64,000 bases of DNA from CBDBBY01 sp965203215 (GCA_965203215.1 CBDBBY010000001.1:682001-746000), one strand, 5' to 3'. Shown: positions 1 through 9,224, counted from the first letter of the stretch. Program-made: numbers and translations. Notes: generated by a model not told the origin, from the sequence alone.

Positions 1-419
1 TGCCGCTGTCCGCCGGATAACTCACGGGGTTTGCGCCCGAGGAGGTCCGACAGCTCGACTTTGGCTGCCACGCTTTCCACCAACGGCGCGATCTTCGACC
101 GTTCAATCCTTCTCACTTTCAGCGGGTAAGCGATGTTGTCGAAAACCGTCATGTGCGGATAGAGACCATAGTTCTGGAAGACCATGGCCACGTCTCGGTC
201 TTTCGGAAGGTCTTCATTGACCATGCGGTCGCCGATCCAGACTTTGCCGTCCGTTGGCTCTTCAAGCCCGGCGACCATCCTCATTGTTGTGGTTTTCCCG
301 CATCCGGACGGACCTAGAAGCACGAGGAATTCCTTGTCGAAGACAGTCAAGCTTTGGTTGTCGACGGCAACAAAAGATCCCCATCGCTTCGTAACGCCCT
401 CCAACCTGATTTCAGCCAT
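1..419 (-). CDS. Carbohydrate ABC transporter ATP-binding protein (UgpC/MalK type), C-terminus beyond the window
   Basis: Partial gene: only the first about 139 residues lie in the window. It shows the start of an ABC nucleotide-binding domain: Walker A GPSGCGKTT near residues 37-45, a Q-loop in VFQNYGLYPHMTV, and the signature LSGGQRQ just at the window edge. YPHMTV after the Q-loop is typical of the MalK/UgpC group that powers sugar importers. The ATG overlaps the stop of the upstream permease gene (419-1246) in an ATGA arrangement, so this is the last visible gene of the binding protein-permease-permease-ATPase operon. It would hydrolyse ATP on the cytoplasmic face of the importer. The sugar cannot be named from sequence. 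Confidence 0.93.
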   Translation of the reverse strand, partial: MAEIRLEGVTKRWGSFVAVDNQSLTVFDKEFLVLLGPSGCGKTTTMRMVAGLEEPTDGKVWIGDRMVNEDLPKDRDVAMVFQNYGLYPHMTVFDNIAYPLKVRRIERSKIAPLVESVAAKVELSDLLGRKPRELSGGQR

Positions 420-1246
420 CAGCGAACAGCCCCCATCGTCATGCCCTGAACAAAATGATTCCGGATGATCAGCGCCAGCACGAACATCGGAAGCATGATG
501 ATGATCCCGGCGGCCGACAGCAGATTCCAAAGGTCACCCTCTTCAGCCTTGAACAACGCCAAACCGATCGGCAGCGTGACAGCATCCTTGTTCGTAAGAA
601 TCAAAGCGAAAAGGAACTCGTTCCAAGCAATGATGAAGCAAAAGATGCCCGACGTGATCAGGCCGGGCGCAGCCAAGGGCAGAACGATATTCCTGATGAC
701 CTGCAGCCGAGTGGAGCCATCGACGAGCGCCGCTTCTTCCGTGTCGATCGGAATGCCGTCGATGAAACCCTTGATCATCCATATCGCGAACGGCATGACG
801 ATGGCAAGATTGACCATGATCAACCCAACTCGCGTGTCAAGAAGTCCGATGTCGCGGAACATGACGAAAAACGGAAGAACGATCACGACAGCCGGCACGA
901 ATTGAGTCGCCAATATCAGGACCAGCATTGTCAATTCGCCTCTCAGCCTGAATCTGGAAAACGAATATGCGGCGCATGTGGCGACTGGGATCGCTATCGC
1001 CACCGTCGCGCCTGCGACGATGGTGGAATTGTATAGCTTGCTTCCAAGCGAATACGGCGATTCGAATACGGTCAGGAAATTCTTGAACGTCGGATTGAAG
1101 AATATCTTGAGCTGATAGACGTCGACGTGCGTTTTGAAGGCTGCGAGGAAAATCCAGATTATGGGCACGATCATGACCGCCGCTGCCGCCAGAATCATGA
1201 TCGTTTGCACGATCTGAACCAACCTTCGTCTTTGTGCCCCGTTCAC
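419..1246 (-). CDS. Carbohydrate ABC transporter permease, MalG-type
   Basis: 275-residue inner-membrane protein with about six hydrophobic segments, the first near residues 13-35. The EAA loop that docks on the ATPase is visible near residues 171-190 (EEAALVDGS, then IVLPLAAPG). The length and late EAA loop match the MalG half of family-1 carbohydrate importers. It starts with GTG only a few bases after the MalF-type gene (1250-2122) and its stop overlaps the ATPase start, so translation is probably coupled. It forms the channel together with the MalF-type partner. Confidence 0.92.
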   Translation of the reverse strand: MNGAQRRRLVQIVQTIMILAAAAVMIVPIIWIFLAAFKTHVDVYQLKIFFNPTFKNFLTVFESPYSLGSKLYNSTIVAGATVAIAIPVATCAAYSFSRFRLRGELTMLVLILATQFVPAVVIVLPFFVMFRDIGLLDTRVGLIMVNLAIVMPFAIWMIKGFIDGIPIDTEEAALVDGSTRLQVIRNIVLPLAAPGLITSGIFCFIIAWNEFLFALILTNKDAVTLPIGLALFKAEEGDLWNLLSAAGIIIMLPMFVLALIIRNHFVQGMTMGAVR

Positions 1247-1249
1247 AGT

Positions 1250-2122
1250 TCAGTCTTTCCTGAAGACAAGTCTTGCGTAGGCGTATGTCAAAGCGATCAT
1301 CGGAATGACCATCAACCACGCAACGGCCGCGGAGTAACCAATCTGGCCATATTTCAGCCCATTGAAATAGACGTAATGACTAAGCGTCTGCGTCGCCGCG
1401 CCAGGCCCGCCGTTCGTCAGCATGTAGACCTGATCAAATGTTTTCAACGAGAATATGGATTTCAAAATAACAACCACTGCCAGAACCGGACCGAGTTGCG
1501 GAAGCGTGACGTCGCGGAAAACCCTCCAGCTGCCGGCACCGTCGACTTGAGCGGCCTCTATCGTATCGTGGGGTATGGCCGCCAAGCCTCCGATCAGCAC
1601 GAGCGTCAGGAACGGGATCCATCCCCAGACATCGGCGAGCACGCAAACTATGAAAGCGAGCACCGGGTCGGACAGCCAGTTGATTTCTGCCAGAGGCGGA
1701 ATCAAAAGCCCGAAAAATGCGTCGAACAGTCCGAATTCCGGATTGAACATGAACCTGAACGATACGCCGATAAGCGCGGGCGACATCGCGAACGGCAAAA
1801 TCAGCAGCGTTTGCACCGACATGCGAAACTTGCCGCCCGGAACCAGCAGCAGCGCTAGTCCGAGCGCGAGCGATACGGTCACCGCGACCGTCGCGATAGT
1901 GTAGACGGTCGTGACGAAAACGGAGTTCCAAAAGGCAGGCTCTTCGAAAATCGCCCAGTAATAATTGTCGGTCCCTAGAAAACCTTGCGGAAATCCGGGT
2001 CGGTTCAACCGACCTGTATAGAGCGAAAGGACAAGCGACCGCGCCAAGGGCCAAACGGCAGTTGCTGCGACAACCACTATTGCTGGCAGCACAAGCAGAT
2101 ATTTCAATACGTGATCGCGCAT
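1250..2122 (-). CDS. Carbohydrate ABC transporter permease, MalF-type
   Basis: 290-residue protein with about six membrane segments and the EAA loop EAAQVDGAG near residues 190-198 followed by VTLPQLGP. YMLTNGGPG near residue 235 is a common MalF-type signature in this family. It starts with ATG, 68 bases downstream of the binding-protein gene, from which it is separated by a GC-rich hairpin, and is directly followed by the MalG-type gene. With that partner it forms the transmembrane pore of a sugar importer. Substrate unknown. Confidence 0.92.
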   Translation of the reverse strand: MRDHVLKYLLVLPAIVVVAATAVWPLARSLVLSLYTGRLNRPGFPQGFLGTDNYYWAIFEEPAFWNSVFVTTVYTIATVAVTVSLALGLALLLVPGGKFRMSVQTLLILPFAMSPALIGVSFRFMFNPEFGLFDAFFGLLIPPLAEINWLSDPVLAFIVCVLADVWGWIPFLTLVLIGGLAAIPHDTIEAAQVDGAGSWRVFRDVTLPQLGPVLAVVVILKSIFSLKTFDQVYMLTNGGPGAATQTLSHYVYFNGLKYGQIGYSAAVAWLMVIPMIALTYAYARLVFRKD

Positions 2123-2147
2123 GTCGGACGATCAAGCCGCCATGGTT

Positions 2148-2177
2148 GCGGGCGCAGACCAATGAGTCCGCGCCCGC
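2148..2177 (-). promoter_or_regulatory. Intercistronic GC-rich hairpin between binding-protein and permease genes
   Basis: GCGGGCGC at 2148-2155 pairs perfectly with GCGCCCGC at 2170-2177 across a 14-base loop. No run of U follows, so it is not a canonical terminator. It lies between the stop of the binding-protein gene (2191) and the start of the first permease (2122). Such hairpins commonly protect the upstream message from 3' decay or weaken read-through, giving excess binding protein. That role is inferred. Confidence 0.6.
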
Positions 2178-2190
2178 GCAGTTTGGCTTG

Positions 2191-3513
2191 TTAATTTATT
2201 CGCCCGGCACGCTTCAGGATTCTGTCCGACTGCTCCGCAGCGTCGATCATCAGGGCGCGCACGTCGCCGCCGACGGCAGCACGGGCGATCGCAGAAGATA
2301 GGATGTCGCCAACTTCCGGCCATTCAGGAATTTGAGGCATGATGTCGGATTCGCGCAGCGACTCCCATGCGGCGGCCTGAATCCCGTCATTTGCTGCGTT
2401 CACATCCGGATCCTGCAAGCTCGAGATGTGCGTGACCACGTTGTTGACGATACTTTTGCCGGCAACCTCACGTTCGATCGCATTCGCACGGTCCATTTCC
2501 GGGTTCGAAAGCCACTTCAGGAATTCCCACGCAGCGCCTTGATTTTTCGAATAGGTTGAAATCGAAAACGGCATGGAGATCGCATATGTCTTCGTCCGTC
2601 CCATGTATGCCGGCATGCCCGTGAAGGCGACTTGGTCCTTCGTGAGCGTCGATGCATCCGGATTGTAGAAACCGGAGTAAGCCCACCACCACACGGGGAT
2701 CATCGCCGAATTGCCCTGCTGAAAGGACTGCCGCGCATCCTGTTCAACGAAAGCCAGCGAGTTCGGATTGGTCACTTTGTGGACCGTGTGGAGCGCGATG
2801 TAGTCTTCCGTCGCCTGGAGCGCTTCTTCGGATGTCCATGCGGCCGTCCAATCATCGTTGAAAATGTCGCCTCCGGCGGCCCAAATGAAATTGAGCCAAA
2901 TGAACAGGTTCTGCCGATTGCCGTCGTTGTTGTAGTAGAGTGCCAACGGCGCGATTTCGGGATGGGATTCCTTCAATTGCTTTCCAATTTCCACGAGCTC
3001 GTCCCAAGTGGCCGGAGGATTCGGGATGAGGTCCTTGCGATAGAAAAGCAATTGCGGATGGGCCCTGAGCGGGAACCCGTATGTCTGACCTTCGAACTGC
3101 GCAGACCTTGCGAATGCTTCCGGATACCGGTCCATTGAGATGCCGTCGCGGTCCATCAGGTCATCGATCGTAAGCAGCCAATGGCTGTTGGAAGGACCCC
3201 AGCTGTCCAGATAGTTCACGACGTCGTACGTGCCAACGCCCGCCAGGCCTTCGGCGGCGATCTTTTCTTGCAGCGACACGAACGGGATGAATGTCCATTC
3301 CGTTTCAATGCCTGTCAGTTCCGTGAATTCACCGTCTCTCAACATCAGACCGTCGAACTGCGGTGTCACGACTGACAGGATGTTCAATGTTGTCCCTTCA
3401 AACGGTTTTCCCGGCAACAGGTTGTGCTGGATAGTTTCAGAAGCGGCAGCGCCGCCGCAGATGCCGACGGAAAATGCTGCGGCGAAAAGACCTGCGAAAT
3501 TGCGTCTATGCAT
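2191..3513 (-). CDS. Extracellular solute-binding protein of carbohydrate ABC transporter (family 1)
   Basis: 440 residues with a Sec signal peptide (basic MHRR, hydrophobic segment, cleavage probably after AAA near residue 24). The mature part has the length and pattern of family 1 periplasmic sugar-binding proteins: NILSVVTPQFDGL near the N-terminus, YGFPLRAHPQLLFYRKDL near residues 145-162, and late Trp/Tyr-rich stretches such as MIPVWWWAYSG near residue 275. It is the first gene of the operon. The start codon at 3513 has GGGAGT upstream. It would capture a sugar in the periplasm and deliver it to the two permeases. The ligand is not identifiable. Confidence 0.92.
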   Translation of the reverse strand: MHRRNFAGLFAAAFSVGICGGAAASETIQHNLLPGKPFEGTTLNILSVVTPQFDGLMLRDGEFTELTGIETEWTFIPFVSLQEKIAAEGLAGVGTYDVVNYLDSWGPSNSHWLLTIDDLMDRDGISMDRYPEAFARSAQFEGQTYGFPLRAHPQLLFYRKDLIPNPPATWDELVEIGKQLKESHPEIAPLALYYNNDGNRQNLFIWLNFIWAAGGDIFNDDWTAAWTSEEALQATEDYIALHTVHKVTNPNSLAFVEQDARQSFQQGNSAMIPVWWWAYSGFYNPDASTLTKDQVAFTGMPAYMGRTKTYAISMPFSISTYSKNQGAAWEFLKWLSNPEMDRANAIEREVAGKSIVNNVVTHISSLQDPDVNAANDGIQAAAWESLRESDIMPQIPEWPEVGDILSSAIARAAVGGDVRALMIDAAEQSDRILKRAGRIN

Positions 3514-3960
3514 TTACTGGACTCCCTGTGTTTTCTTGTTGATTTGCATGCGAGGAGCATAAAAGTACTTGATTGCGTCTACAAGCATCAACTGACAGCT
3601 CAGATTCCATCGGCATTCAAAGGCATTTGCAAATGCAAATCCCCCGAATCCATTACGACGCTCGCCAATTCCGACGCGACGTCTTTAGCTCCAGAGCAGA
3701 CTGAAAAGGCGGTCCCGTGACGAGGCAGTTCCGCTTCTAAGCCTTCCAGAGTTCGACCGTCCGGATTGTTCTCGTTCCGTAGCTCAACCTGATGAAAACC
3801 GGAAAAAGCGCGCAGGACTGTTGTGGAAATTCAAACGACCGCATTTCCAAGAACGGCGCCGGCAAACGGAAAGAGTGGGAAGGGTGCGGACAATTCCTGC
3901 TTGGAACTTGGGGCCGGCAAACAGCCCGGAAGAGATTGTCCGCACGCTTGCCCTACCGAG
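3514..3960. other. Intergenic region upstream of sugar ABC operon, no gene seen
   Basis: This 447-base stretch separates the minus-strand sugar ABC operon from the end of an IS4-type transposase remnant. I see no convincing coding frame in it. It must hold the operon promoter. A weak candidate reads, on the minus strand, TTGTAG then 17 bases then TATGCT, ending about 40 bases before the start codon. The main recognisable element is the palindrome at 3623-3636. Confidence 0.5.
3623..3636. promoter_or_regulatory. Perfect 14-bp palindrome, candidate operator of sugar ABC operon
   Basis: GCATTTGCAAATGC is a perfect palindrome 110 bases upstream of the binding-protein start codon. Size and symmetry fit a dimeric repressor site such as a LacI- or GntR-family operator. 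No regulator gene for it is inside the window. Function is inferred from position and symmetry only. Confidence 0.4.
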
Positions 3961-4685
3961 TCATGACAAGTTATGCATCGCGACAGCTTTGCCGTCCTCC
4001 CGGAGGGCGTGCTTTTTGTCGGCCTTGAAACCGATCCGGTGGCCCATCGCCGCGCTTCCCAGCCTCGTCCGGCCGTGCCGCATGACTTGGTGGCCGGGGT
4101 CCGGATCGTGCTTGCGGGCGCGGTGTCCGCCGAGATGGGCGACGAGCCGGACGGCGGTGCGGAATAGCAGGAGCTCGGTCCGGCATCCGGATTTGAGCGC
4201 GCGGAAGAAGTCCTCGATCCTCCATCTCTGGAGATGGAAGCCGACGGTCTCGGCGGCGTCCTTGGCGGTCCTGACGTCGAGCGTGGTCAGCAGCCGCCAC
4301 TCCGCCGGGGCCTCCCCGCCGGGCGGGGCGGTCTCGACGACATGCACCGGCGGACACGGGAGCCAGCTCCGCGCCCGCGACCGGCTCATCGACCCCGGAC
4401 GGAAGCAGGCGCGGCGTCCGGCGGCGGAAGGACGATCCCCGGATCCTCTCCGGCCAGCGCCGAAAGCGCCTTCAGGCACCCCGACACCTGAAGCCGGCCC
4501 GCGGCGTCGACAAACGAGAACTCCCGGCAGATCCGGCGCCCGAAGGCCCGGCGGCTGCCGAACCGCTCCTGCGACAGAATCGCGGCGACCCGCTCGCGCT
4601 CCGCCGCACCGCGCAAGACGCGGCTGATCTGGGACTGTGCCATGACCGAATCGGATTGCACCGCCGAAAGCGCGTTGTTCAGCAC
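3961..4685 (-). pseudogene. IS4-family transposase remnant with internal deletions
   Basis: Two minus-strand frames together look like a shrunken transposase. The upstream part (4386-4685, with a likely original ATG at 4643) encodes an N-terminal module with FGSRRAFGRRICREF and LQVSGCLKAL, typical of the DNA-binding start of this IS4 group. The downstream part (3961-4479, another frame) has WRLLTTLDV and the QRWRIEDFFRALKSGC block, which carries the last catalytic Glu in the Y-R-E region, then jumps to a C-terminal tail (GGHRARKHDPDPGHQVM). The segment with the catalytic Asp residues is missing. At least one frameshift and two deletions make it inactive. Confidence 0.8.
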
Positions 4686-5031
4686 TTTTTATCGTGACAT
4701 GCTAGCACTTGCCATGCCGTTCGCGCACCGGCGGACCACAAACAAACATAACCCCCGAAAACCAAAACACGGACGCCGAAAAACAGAGCATCAAAAACCT
4801 ATAGCTCATTCTCGGACGCCGCCGACTTGCAGCCTGATCGGTCCCAAAAATGCTGACCCGTAGCGCCCCAAACGACGGCACGACGGCACGATGCGCGCCC
4901 CTAACATTTGCTTGACATCGTAAAAGAGAGTCGATTACAAATGCGGGGCTGCGCACGCTTGCGTACGGTTGCTGACCGGCATGCGTGTGAGTTAATGTAT
5001 GGAAACTTGGATGGATGCAGGAGAAAGTGGC
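4686..5031. other. Intergenic region between transposase remnant and DUF882 gene
   Basis: About 345 bases. The left part is probably the end of the decayed insertion sequence; no terminal inverted repeat could be assigned. The right part holds the promoter at 4912-4941 for the downstream exported protein. No gene is seen. Confidence 0.5.
4912..4941 (+). promoter_or_regulatory. Candidate sigma-70 promoter of the DUF882 gene
   Basis: A consensus -35 box TTGACA at 4912-4917 is followed by 17 bases and TTACAA (4935-4940), or by 18 bases and TACAAA. Transcription would begin about 80 bases before the GTG start at 5032. The call rests on box match and position. Confidence 0.5.
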
Positions 5032-5619
5032 GTGACACTTGATCGAGGCAGCAGTATTTCAGGATTGGGGGTATCGCGTCGCAGATTGCTTGCGCTAAGC
5101 TGCGCATCGCTGATCGTATCAGCCGGCCCCGCTTTACCGACCACCGTCAACATAATCAGGAATCAGGGCAACATCCGACGATTGCACATGGAGTGCGACA
5201 AAACGGGGGAGTTAATAAATATCATATATTGGGTTGACGGACAATATATCCCCGACGCATTAGCCGAGCTGAACTATTTCATGCGAGATGCGCGCACGAA
5301 TGCCTACATCAGGATGGATCCGAAAAATTTCGACATCCTTGCTGCCGCGCATCGACTGTTGGAAACCGAAAAGCCCTACACCCTCCTATCGGGATATCGA
5401 ACCAAGACAACCAACAGGCTTCTGCGCAGATCCAGCAAACGAGTCGCGAGGAACTCTCTGCATATCGAGGGAAAAGCCGCAGATGTGCGGATCCGAGGCA
5501 TCGGAGCCAAGACACTCGCGAAAGCGGCCGAACGCTGCCGCGGCGGCGGCGTGGGAACATACAACCGCTCCGGATTCGTGCATGTCGATTGCGGCGACGT
5601 GCGAACTTGGGGCGGATAG
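5032..5619 (+). CDS. Exported DUF882 / M15-family murein peptidase-like protein (YcbK/MepK type)
   Basis: The GTG at 5032 is preferred because AGGAG lies 8 bases upstream; an in-frame ATG at 4999 has no clear ribosome site. The N-terminus SRRRLLALSCASLIVSA looks like a Tat signal. The rest matches the compact DUF882 fold related to M15 metallopeptidases: SGYRTKTTNRLL, then SLHIEGKAADVRI with the zinc-ligand His and Asp, and GFVHVDCGDVRTW with the final His near the C-terminus. Family members cut peptidoglycan cross-links in the periplasm. The usual motif residues are present, so activity is plausible. It stands alone between an IS remnant and convergent proA. Confidence 0.82.
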   Translation: MTLDRGSSISGLGVSRRRLLALSCASLIVSAGPALPTTVNIIRNQGNIRRLHMECDKTGELINIIYWVDGQYIPDALAELNYFMRDARTNAYIRMDPKNFDILAAAHRLLETEKPYTLLSGYRTKTTNRLLRRSSKRVARNSLHIEGKAADVRIRGIGAKTLAKAAERCRGGGVGTYNRSGFVHVDCGDVRTWGG

Positions 5620-5668
5620 TCAACTTCTGCAATATTTGACAGTCACCGCACTGCTGCTCCCGGCAAAG

Positions 5669-6964
5669 CTATGGGCGGATCGTTCCGTCGCCTTCTACCA
5701 AATACTTGAAGCTTGTCAGCTGCTCCGTGCCCACAGGACCCCTGGCATGAATTTTCCCTGTGGAAATCCCTATTTCCGCGCCCAGGCCGAATTCTCCGCC
5801 GTCCGCGAACTGCGTGGACGCATTGCGCATCAGAATTGCTGAATCCAACTCGCTGAAAAAACGGTTCGCGGTTTTGTCGCATTCCGTGATTATCGAGTCC
5901 GTATGTCCAGACCCGAATTCCGCGATATGCTCGATCGCGCCATCTAGGCCGTCGACAATCCTGGCAGCAACAACCATGTCCAGAAACTCCTTCCCGAAGT
6001 CGTCCGAAGACGCCGCGACGGTTCCTTTCAACTCCAGAAGATCCCCTTCGGCGCGAACCTGAACCCCTGCTTCAACGAGATCGTCGAGGAATGGCGCACG
6101 CCTTTCTTCCCAAAAACCGCGATCTACCAGTATGCATTCAGCGGCTCCGCAAATCCCGGTTCTTCGCGTTTTTGCATTCAAAACCACAAGTCGCGCTTTT
6201 TCCGTATCTGCATTCGCGTCAACATAAACGTGGCAAATGCCTTCAAGATGCGCGAACACCGGCACGCGCGCTTCCGCCTGGACGCGTTCGACCAAACTCT
6301 TTCCGCCTCGAGGGACTAGAACATCGATGTACTCCGGCATGCGAAGCATTTCGCCTACAGCGGCCCTGTCCGTCGTCGGGACCCGCTGAATGGACGCTTT
6401 GGGAAGTTTGGCTTGATCAAGTCCTTTCAAGAGGCATTTGTGAAGCTCCTCCGAAGAATGGAAACTGTTGGAGCCGCCCCGCAGAATTGCGGCATTGCCT
6501 GATTTCAAGCAAAGTGCTCCTGCGTCGGCAGTGACATTGGGCCGCGACTCGTAAATGATGCCGACGACGCCGAGCGGGGTCGTAATCCTTTTGATCCGCA
6601 GTCCCGACGGCCGACTCCATTCCGCAAGAATTCGACCGACAGGATCCCTCTGACCTGCGACTGTTCTAAGCGCATCTTCTATTCCTGCGAGCCGATCAGC
6701 GTTCAGGGCCAGCCTGTCGAGTATTGCAGACGAGAGACCGGACGCTTCTCCATTCTCCAGATCCGTCCGGTTCGCGCTCAGGATATCGTTATGGTTCGCC
6801 CTGACAGCGTCGGCAGCAGCGCAAATCGCTGCGTTCTTCTGTTCCTGCGCAGCTGTCGCGAGAACCCGAGCCGCCGCCCGCGCATTCCTGCCGATATCCT
6901 GCATGATGGACACGCACCGCTCGCCCGGCGCTTCCATGGTGTCTTGGTCCAACCCATCCGCCAT
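5669..6964 (-). CDS. proA: Gamma-glutamyl phosphate reductase
   Basis: Catalyses NADPH-dependent reduction of glutamyl-5-phosphate to glutamate semialdehyde, the second step of proline synthesis, in the cytosol. From the ATG at 6964 it is 431 residues, close to the family norm; a frame extension to 7033 is possible but has no homology-like content. Diagnostic stretches are GVVGIIYESRPNVTADA, LRGGSNSFHSS, and the catalytic-Cys block TRRTGICGAAECILVD. It follows proB (7070-8200) on the same strand and ends convergently with the DUF882 gene. Confidence 0.96.
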   Translation of the reverse strand: MADGLDQDTMEAPGERCVSIMQDIGRNARAAARVLATAAQEQKNAAICAAADAVRANHNDILSANRTDLENGEASGLSSAILDRLALNADRLAGIEDALRTVAGQRDPVGRILAEWSRPSGLRIKRITTPLGVVGIIYESRPNVTADAGALCLKSGNAAILRGGSNSFHSSEELHKCLLKGLDQAKLPKASIQRVPTTDRAAVGEMLRMPEYIDVLVPRGGKSLVERVQAEARVPVFAHLEGICHVYVDANADTEKARLVVLNAKTRRTGICGAAECILVDRGFWEERRAPFLDDLVEAGVQVRAEGDLLELKGTVAASSDDFGKEFLDMVVAARIVDGLDGAIEHIAEFGSGHTDSIITECDKTANRFFSELDSAILMRNASTQFADGGEFGLGAEIGISTGKIHARGPVGTEQLTSFKYLVEGDGTIRP

Positions 6965-7069
6965 TTTGATGCGCCTTTCAACAATGCAACGGTTCGCGGT
7001 CGCTGTTCCCGGTCTCTCCACGTCCAATCTCAAATTATTCAGAGAGCAGCAAGCAGGTTGAGTTCATTT

Positions 7070-8200
7070 TCACGCAGTTCCGATCAACATTGTCATGTCG
7101 TCTCGATGCACCAGCGCCGTACGTGCCGGATAGCCCAATATCGATTCGATTTCGGCGCTTTTGCGACCGCAGATTTTGGCGGTCTCGGCTTGAGTATATC
7201 GCGCCAAACCCACGCCCATTGTTTCCTCGTTCGGACCGATGATTTCCACAGGGTCGCCGCGACCGAATTCGCCTGAAACCGACCGCACTCCGACGGGCAG
7301 CAACGATTTGCCGTTCATCAGGGCTCCTGCGGCGCCTTCGTCCACGACCACCCGCCCGCGCGGTTTCATGGATGCGACCCAGTTCTTCCTTGCGGTCAAC
7401 GGATCTCCGACCGGCAAGAACCATGTGCAGTTGGCGCCGTTCTTCAAAGCCTCGACAGGGCGCAGGACGCTGCCCAATGTGATCGCCATCGCGCAGCCGG
7501 AGACGGTTGCGGTCTTCGCGGCGAGCAATTTGGTTTTCATCCCCCCTTTCGAAAGGCCCGATCCGGTATCTCCAGCCATATCCTCTACTTTTTTCGTTAT
7601 CTCTTTCACCTCCGGGATTAGGCTTGCCGGCTGGCCCGATCTCGGGTCGCGATCATACAGCCCGTCAACATCGGAAAGGATTATCAGCACGTCCGCCCCG
7701 ACCATCGCGGCGACCTGCGCCGCAAGCCTGTCATTGTCGCCGAACCTGATCTCGTCGGTCGCGACGGTGTCGTTTTCATTGATGATGGGAACGACGTCTT
7801 GCGCAAGCAGCATCGCGAAAGTAGAGCGGGAATTGAGGTATCGGCGCCGATTTTCGCTGTCCTCCAGCGTCAAGAGAACTTGCCCGGCGATCAAGCCATG
7901 GGGCTCAAGCGCCTCTTCGTACTCTTTCGCCAATCGAATTTGGCCGACGGCCGCGGCCGCCTGACTTTGCTCGAGCGACAAGCAAGAAGCGTTGATTCCA
8001 AGGACATTGCGGCCCAGCGCGATGGAACCCGACGAAGCAATGAGAACATCTGCGCCGTTTCGCTTCAGACCGGCCACGTCTTCAGCAAGGCCCTTCAGCC
8101 ATTCGCGACGCAAAACCCCGCTCGGGGGATCGACAAGCGTCGCCGAGCCGACCTTGATGACGATGCGCTTGGCGCGCTGCAGGAATTTCAAGGAATCCAC
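7070..8200 (-). CDS. proB: Glutamate 5-kinase
   Basis: First enzyme of proline synthesis: phosphorylates glutamate at the gamma carboxyl. 376 residues with an amino-acid kinase domain (RIVIKVGSATLVD at the N-terminus; VPIINENDTVATDEI near residue 140; ILSDVDGLYDRDP near 175) and a C-terminal PUA domain from about residue 285 (RGRVVVDEGAAGALMNGKSL). Such PUA-carrying enzymes are usually feedback-inhibited by proline. It sits between obgE and proA, the standard order in alphaproteobacteria. Confidence 0.96.
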   Translation of the reverse strand: MDSLKFLQRAKRIVIKVGSATLVDPPSGVLRREWLKGLAEDVAGLKRNGADVLIASSGSIALGRNVLGINASCLSLEQSQAAAAVGQIRLAKEYEEALEPHGLIAGQVLLTLEDSENRRRYLNSRSTFAMLLAQDVVPIINENDTVATDEIRFGDNDRLAAQVAAMVGADVLIILSDVDGLYDRDPRSGQPASLIPEVKEITKKVEDMAGDTGSGLSKGGMKTKLLAAKTATVSGCAMAITLGSVLRPVEALKNGANCTWFLPVGDPLTARKNWVASMKPRGRVVVDEGAAGALMNGKSLLPVGVRSVSGEFGRGDPVEIIGPNEETMGVGLARYTQAETAKICGRKSAEIESILGYPARTALVHRDDMTMLIGTA

Positions 8201-8231
8201 TGTTCTCGACCGGTTGCTCCGCGCTCAGGAC

Positions 8232-9224
8232 TCATACCGGATCATCCAGAAACTTCGACAGTTTCCGCAGGAAGTCGGCCATCCCCTCCCCGCTTACGGC
8301 GGACAAGGGATGGACCTCGCCCGCGCCTGCACTCTTGAGCAACTTGATGCGATCCCTTCTAAGACCAGAGCTGAGAGAATCGATCTTCGTCAAAACCGTC
8401 AATCTCGGTTTCTTGTCCAAATCCTTTCCGTACGCCGAGATTTCATGGATTATCGTTTCGAAATCCTCAAGCAAAGAATCGGACGTGCCATCGACCAGAT
8501 GCAGCAGCACCGGGCATCGCTCCACATGTCCCAAAAACCGGTCGCCGATCCCGAATCCTTCGTGGGAGCCTTTCACCAGCCCGGGAATGTCGGCGATCAC
8601 GAAAACCTGCCCGCCGACCTCGGCGACCCCAAGATTCGGGTGCAAAGTAGTGAACGGGTAATCCGCAATCTTCGGGCTCGCGCGCGTCGTGGACGCCAGA
8701 AAAGTCGACTTTCCGGCGTTTGGCAGACCTACCAGCCCGACATCCGCAATCAGCTTCAGCCTCAGCCAGATAGTTCTTTCAAGTCCGGGCTGCCCGGAAT
8801 TGGCTCTTCTCGGCGCCCGGGAAGTCGAGCTCTTGAATCGCGTGTTGCCGAAACCGCCCTTACCCCCTTGTGCGAGCAACGATCGCTCCCCAACCGCAGC
8901 CAGATCCGCGATAACAAGTTTGCAATCTTGATCCAGAACCTCGGTACCGGCCGGCACTTTCAGAACGGCGTCGCTTCCTTTTGCGCCGTTCCGTTGTTTG
9001 CCTTTGCCGGCCGAACCATTGCTCGCGAAAACGTGCCTCCGATACCTGTAGTCGATCAGCGTATTGAGCCCGTCAATCGCCTCCACCCAAACATCCCCGC
9101 CGTCCCCGCCGTCCCCGCCGTCCGGACCGCCGAACTCGATGTATTTTTCTCGACGGAAGCTCACGGAACCGTTGCCGCCGGTGCCTGACCTGATTACGAC
9201 CTTCGCGAGATCCAAAAACTTCAT
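8232..9224 (-). CDS. obgE: Obg-family GTPase, ribosome assembly and stringent-response factor
   Basis: Start placed at ATG 9224 (MKFLDLAKVVIRSG), since the open frame to 9281 adds no conserved residues. The glycine-rich Obg domain covers about residues 1-158 (VSFRREKY, GGPDGGDGGDGGDVWVEA). The G domain has G1 GLPNAGKST, G3 DIPGL and G4 TKID. It binds the large ribosomal subunit and couples GTP/ppGpp level to growth. It lies in the rplU-rpmA-obgE-proB-proA string, but 730 bases separate its start from rpmA's stop region, more than usual. Confidence 0.96.
   Translation of the reverse strand: MKFLDLAKVVIRSGTGGNGSVSFRREKYIEFGGPDGGDGGDGGDVWVEAIDGLNTLIDYRYRRHVFASNGSAGKGKQRNGAKGSDAVLKVPAGTEVLDQDCKLVIADLAAVGERSLLAQGGKGGFGNTRFKSSTSRAPRRANSGQPGLERTIWLRLKLIADVGLVGLPNAGKSTFLASTTRASPKIADYPFTTLHPNLGVAEVGGQVFVIADIPGLVKGSHEGFGIGDRFLGHVERCPVLLHLVDGTSDSLLEDFETIIHEISAYGKDLDKKPRLTVLTKIDSLSSGLRRDRIKLLKSAGAGEVHPLSAVSGEGMADFLRKLSKFLDDPV

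Noticed and set aside
7992..9188. Plus-strand ORF of 398 codons
   Set aside because: Runs opposite proB and obgE, both clear genes, and across their spacer.
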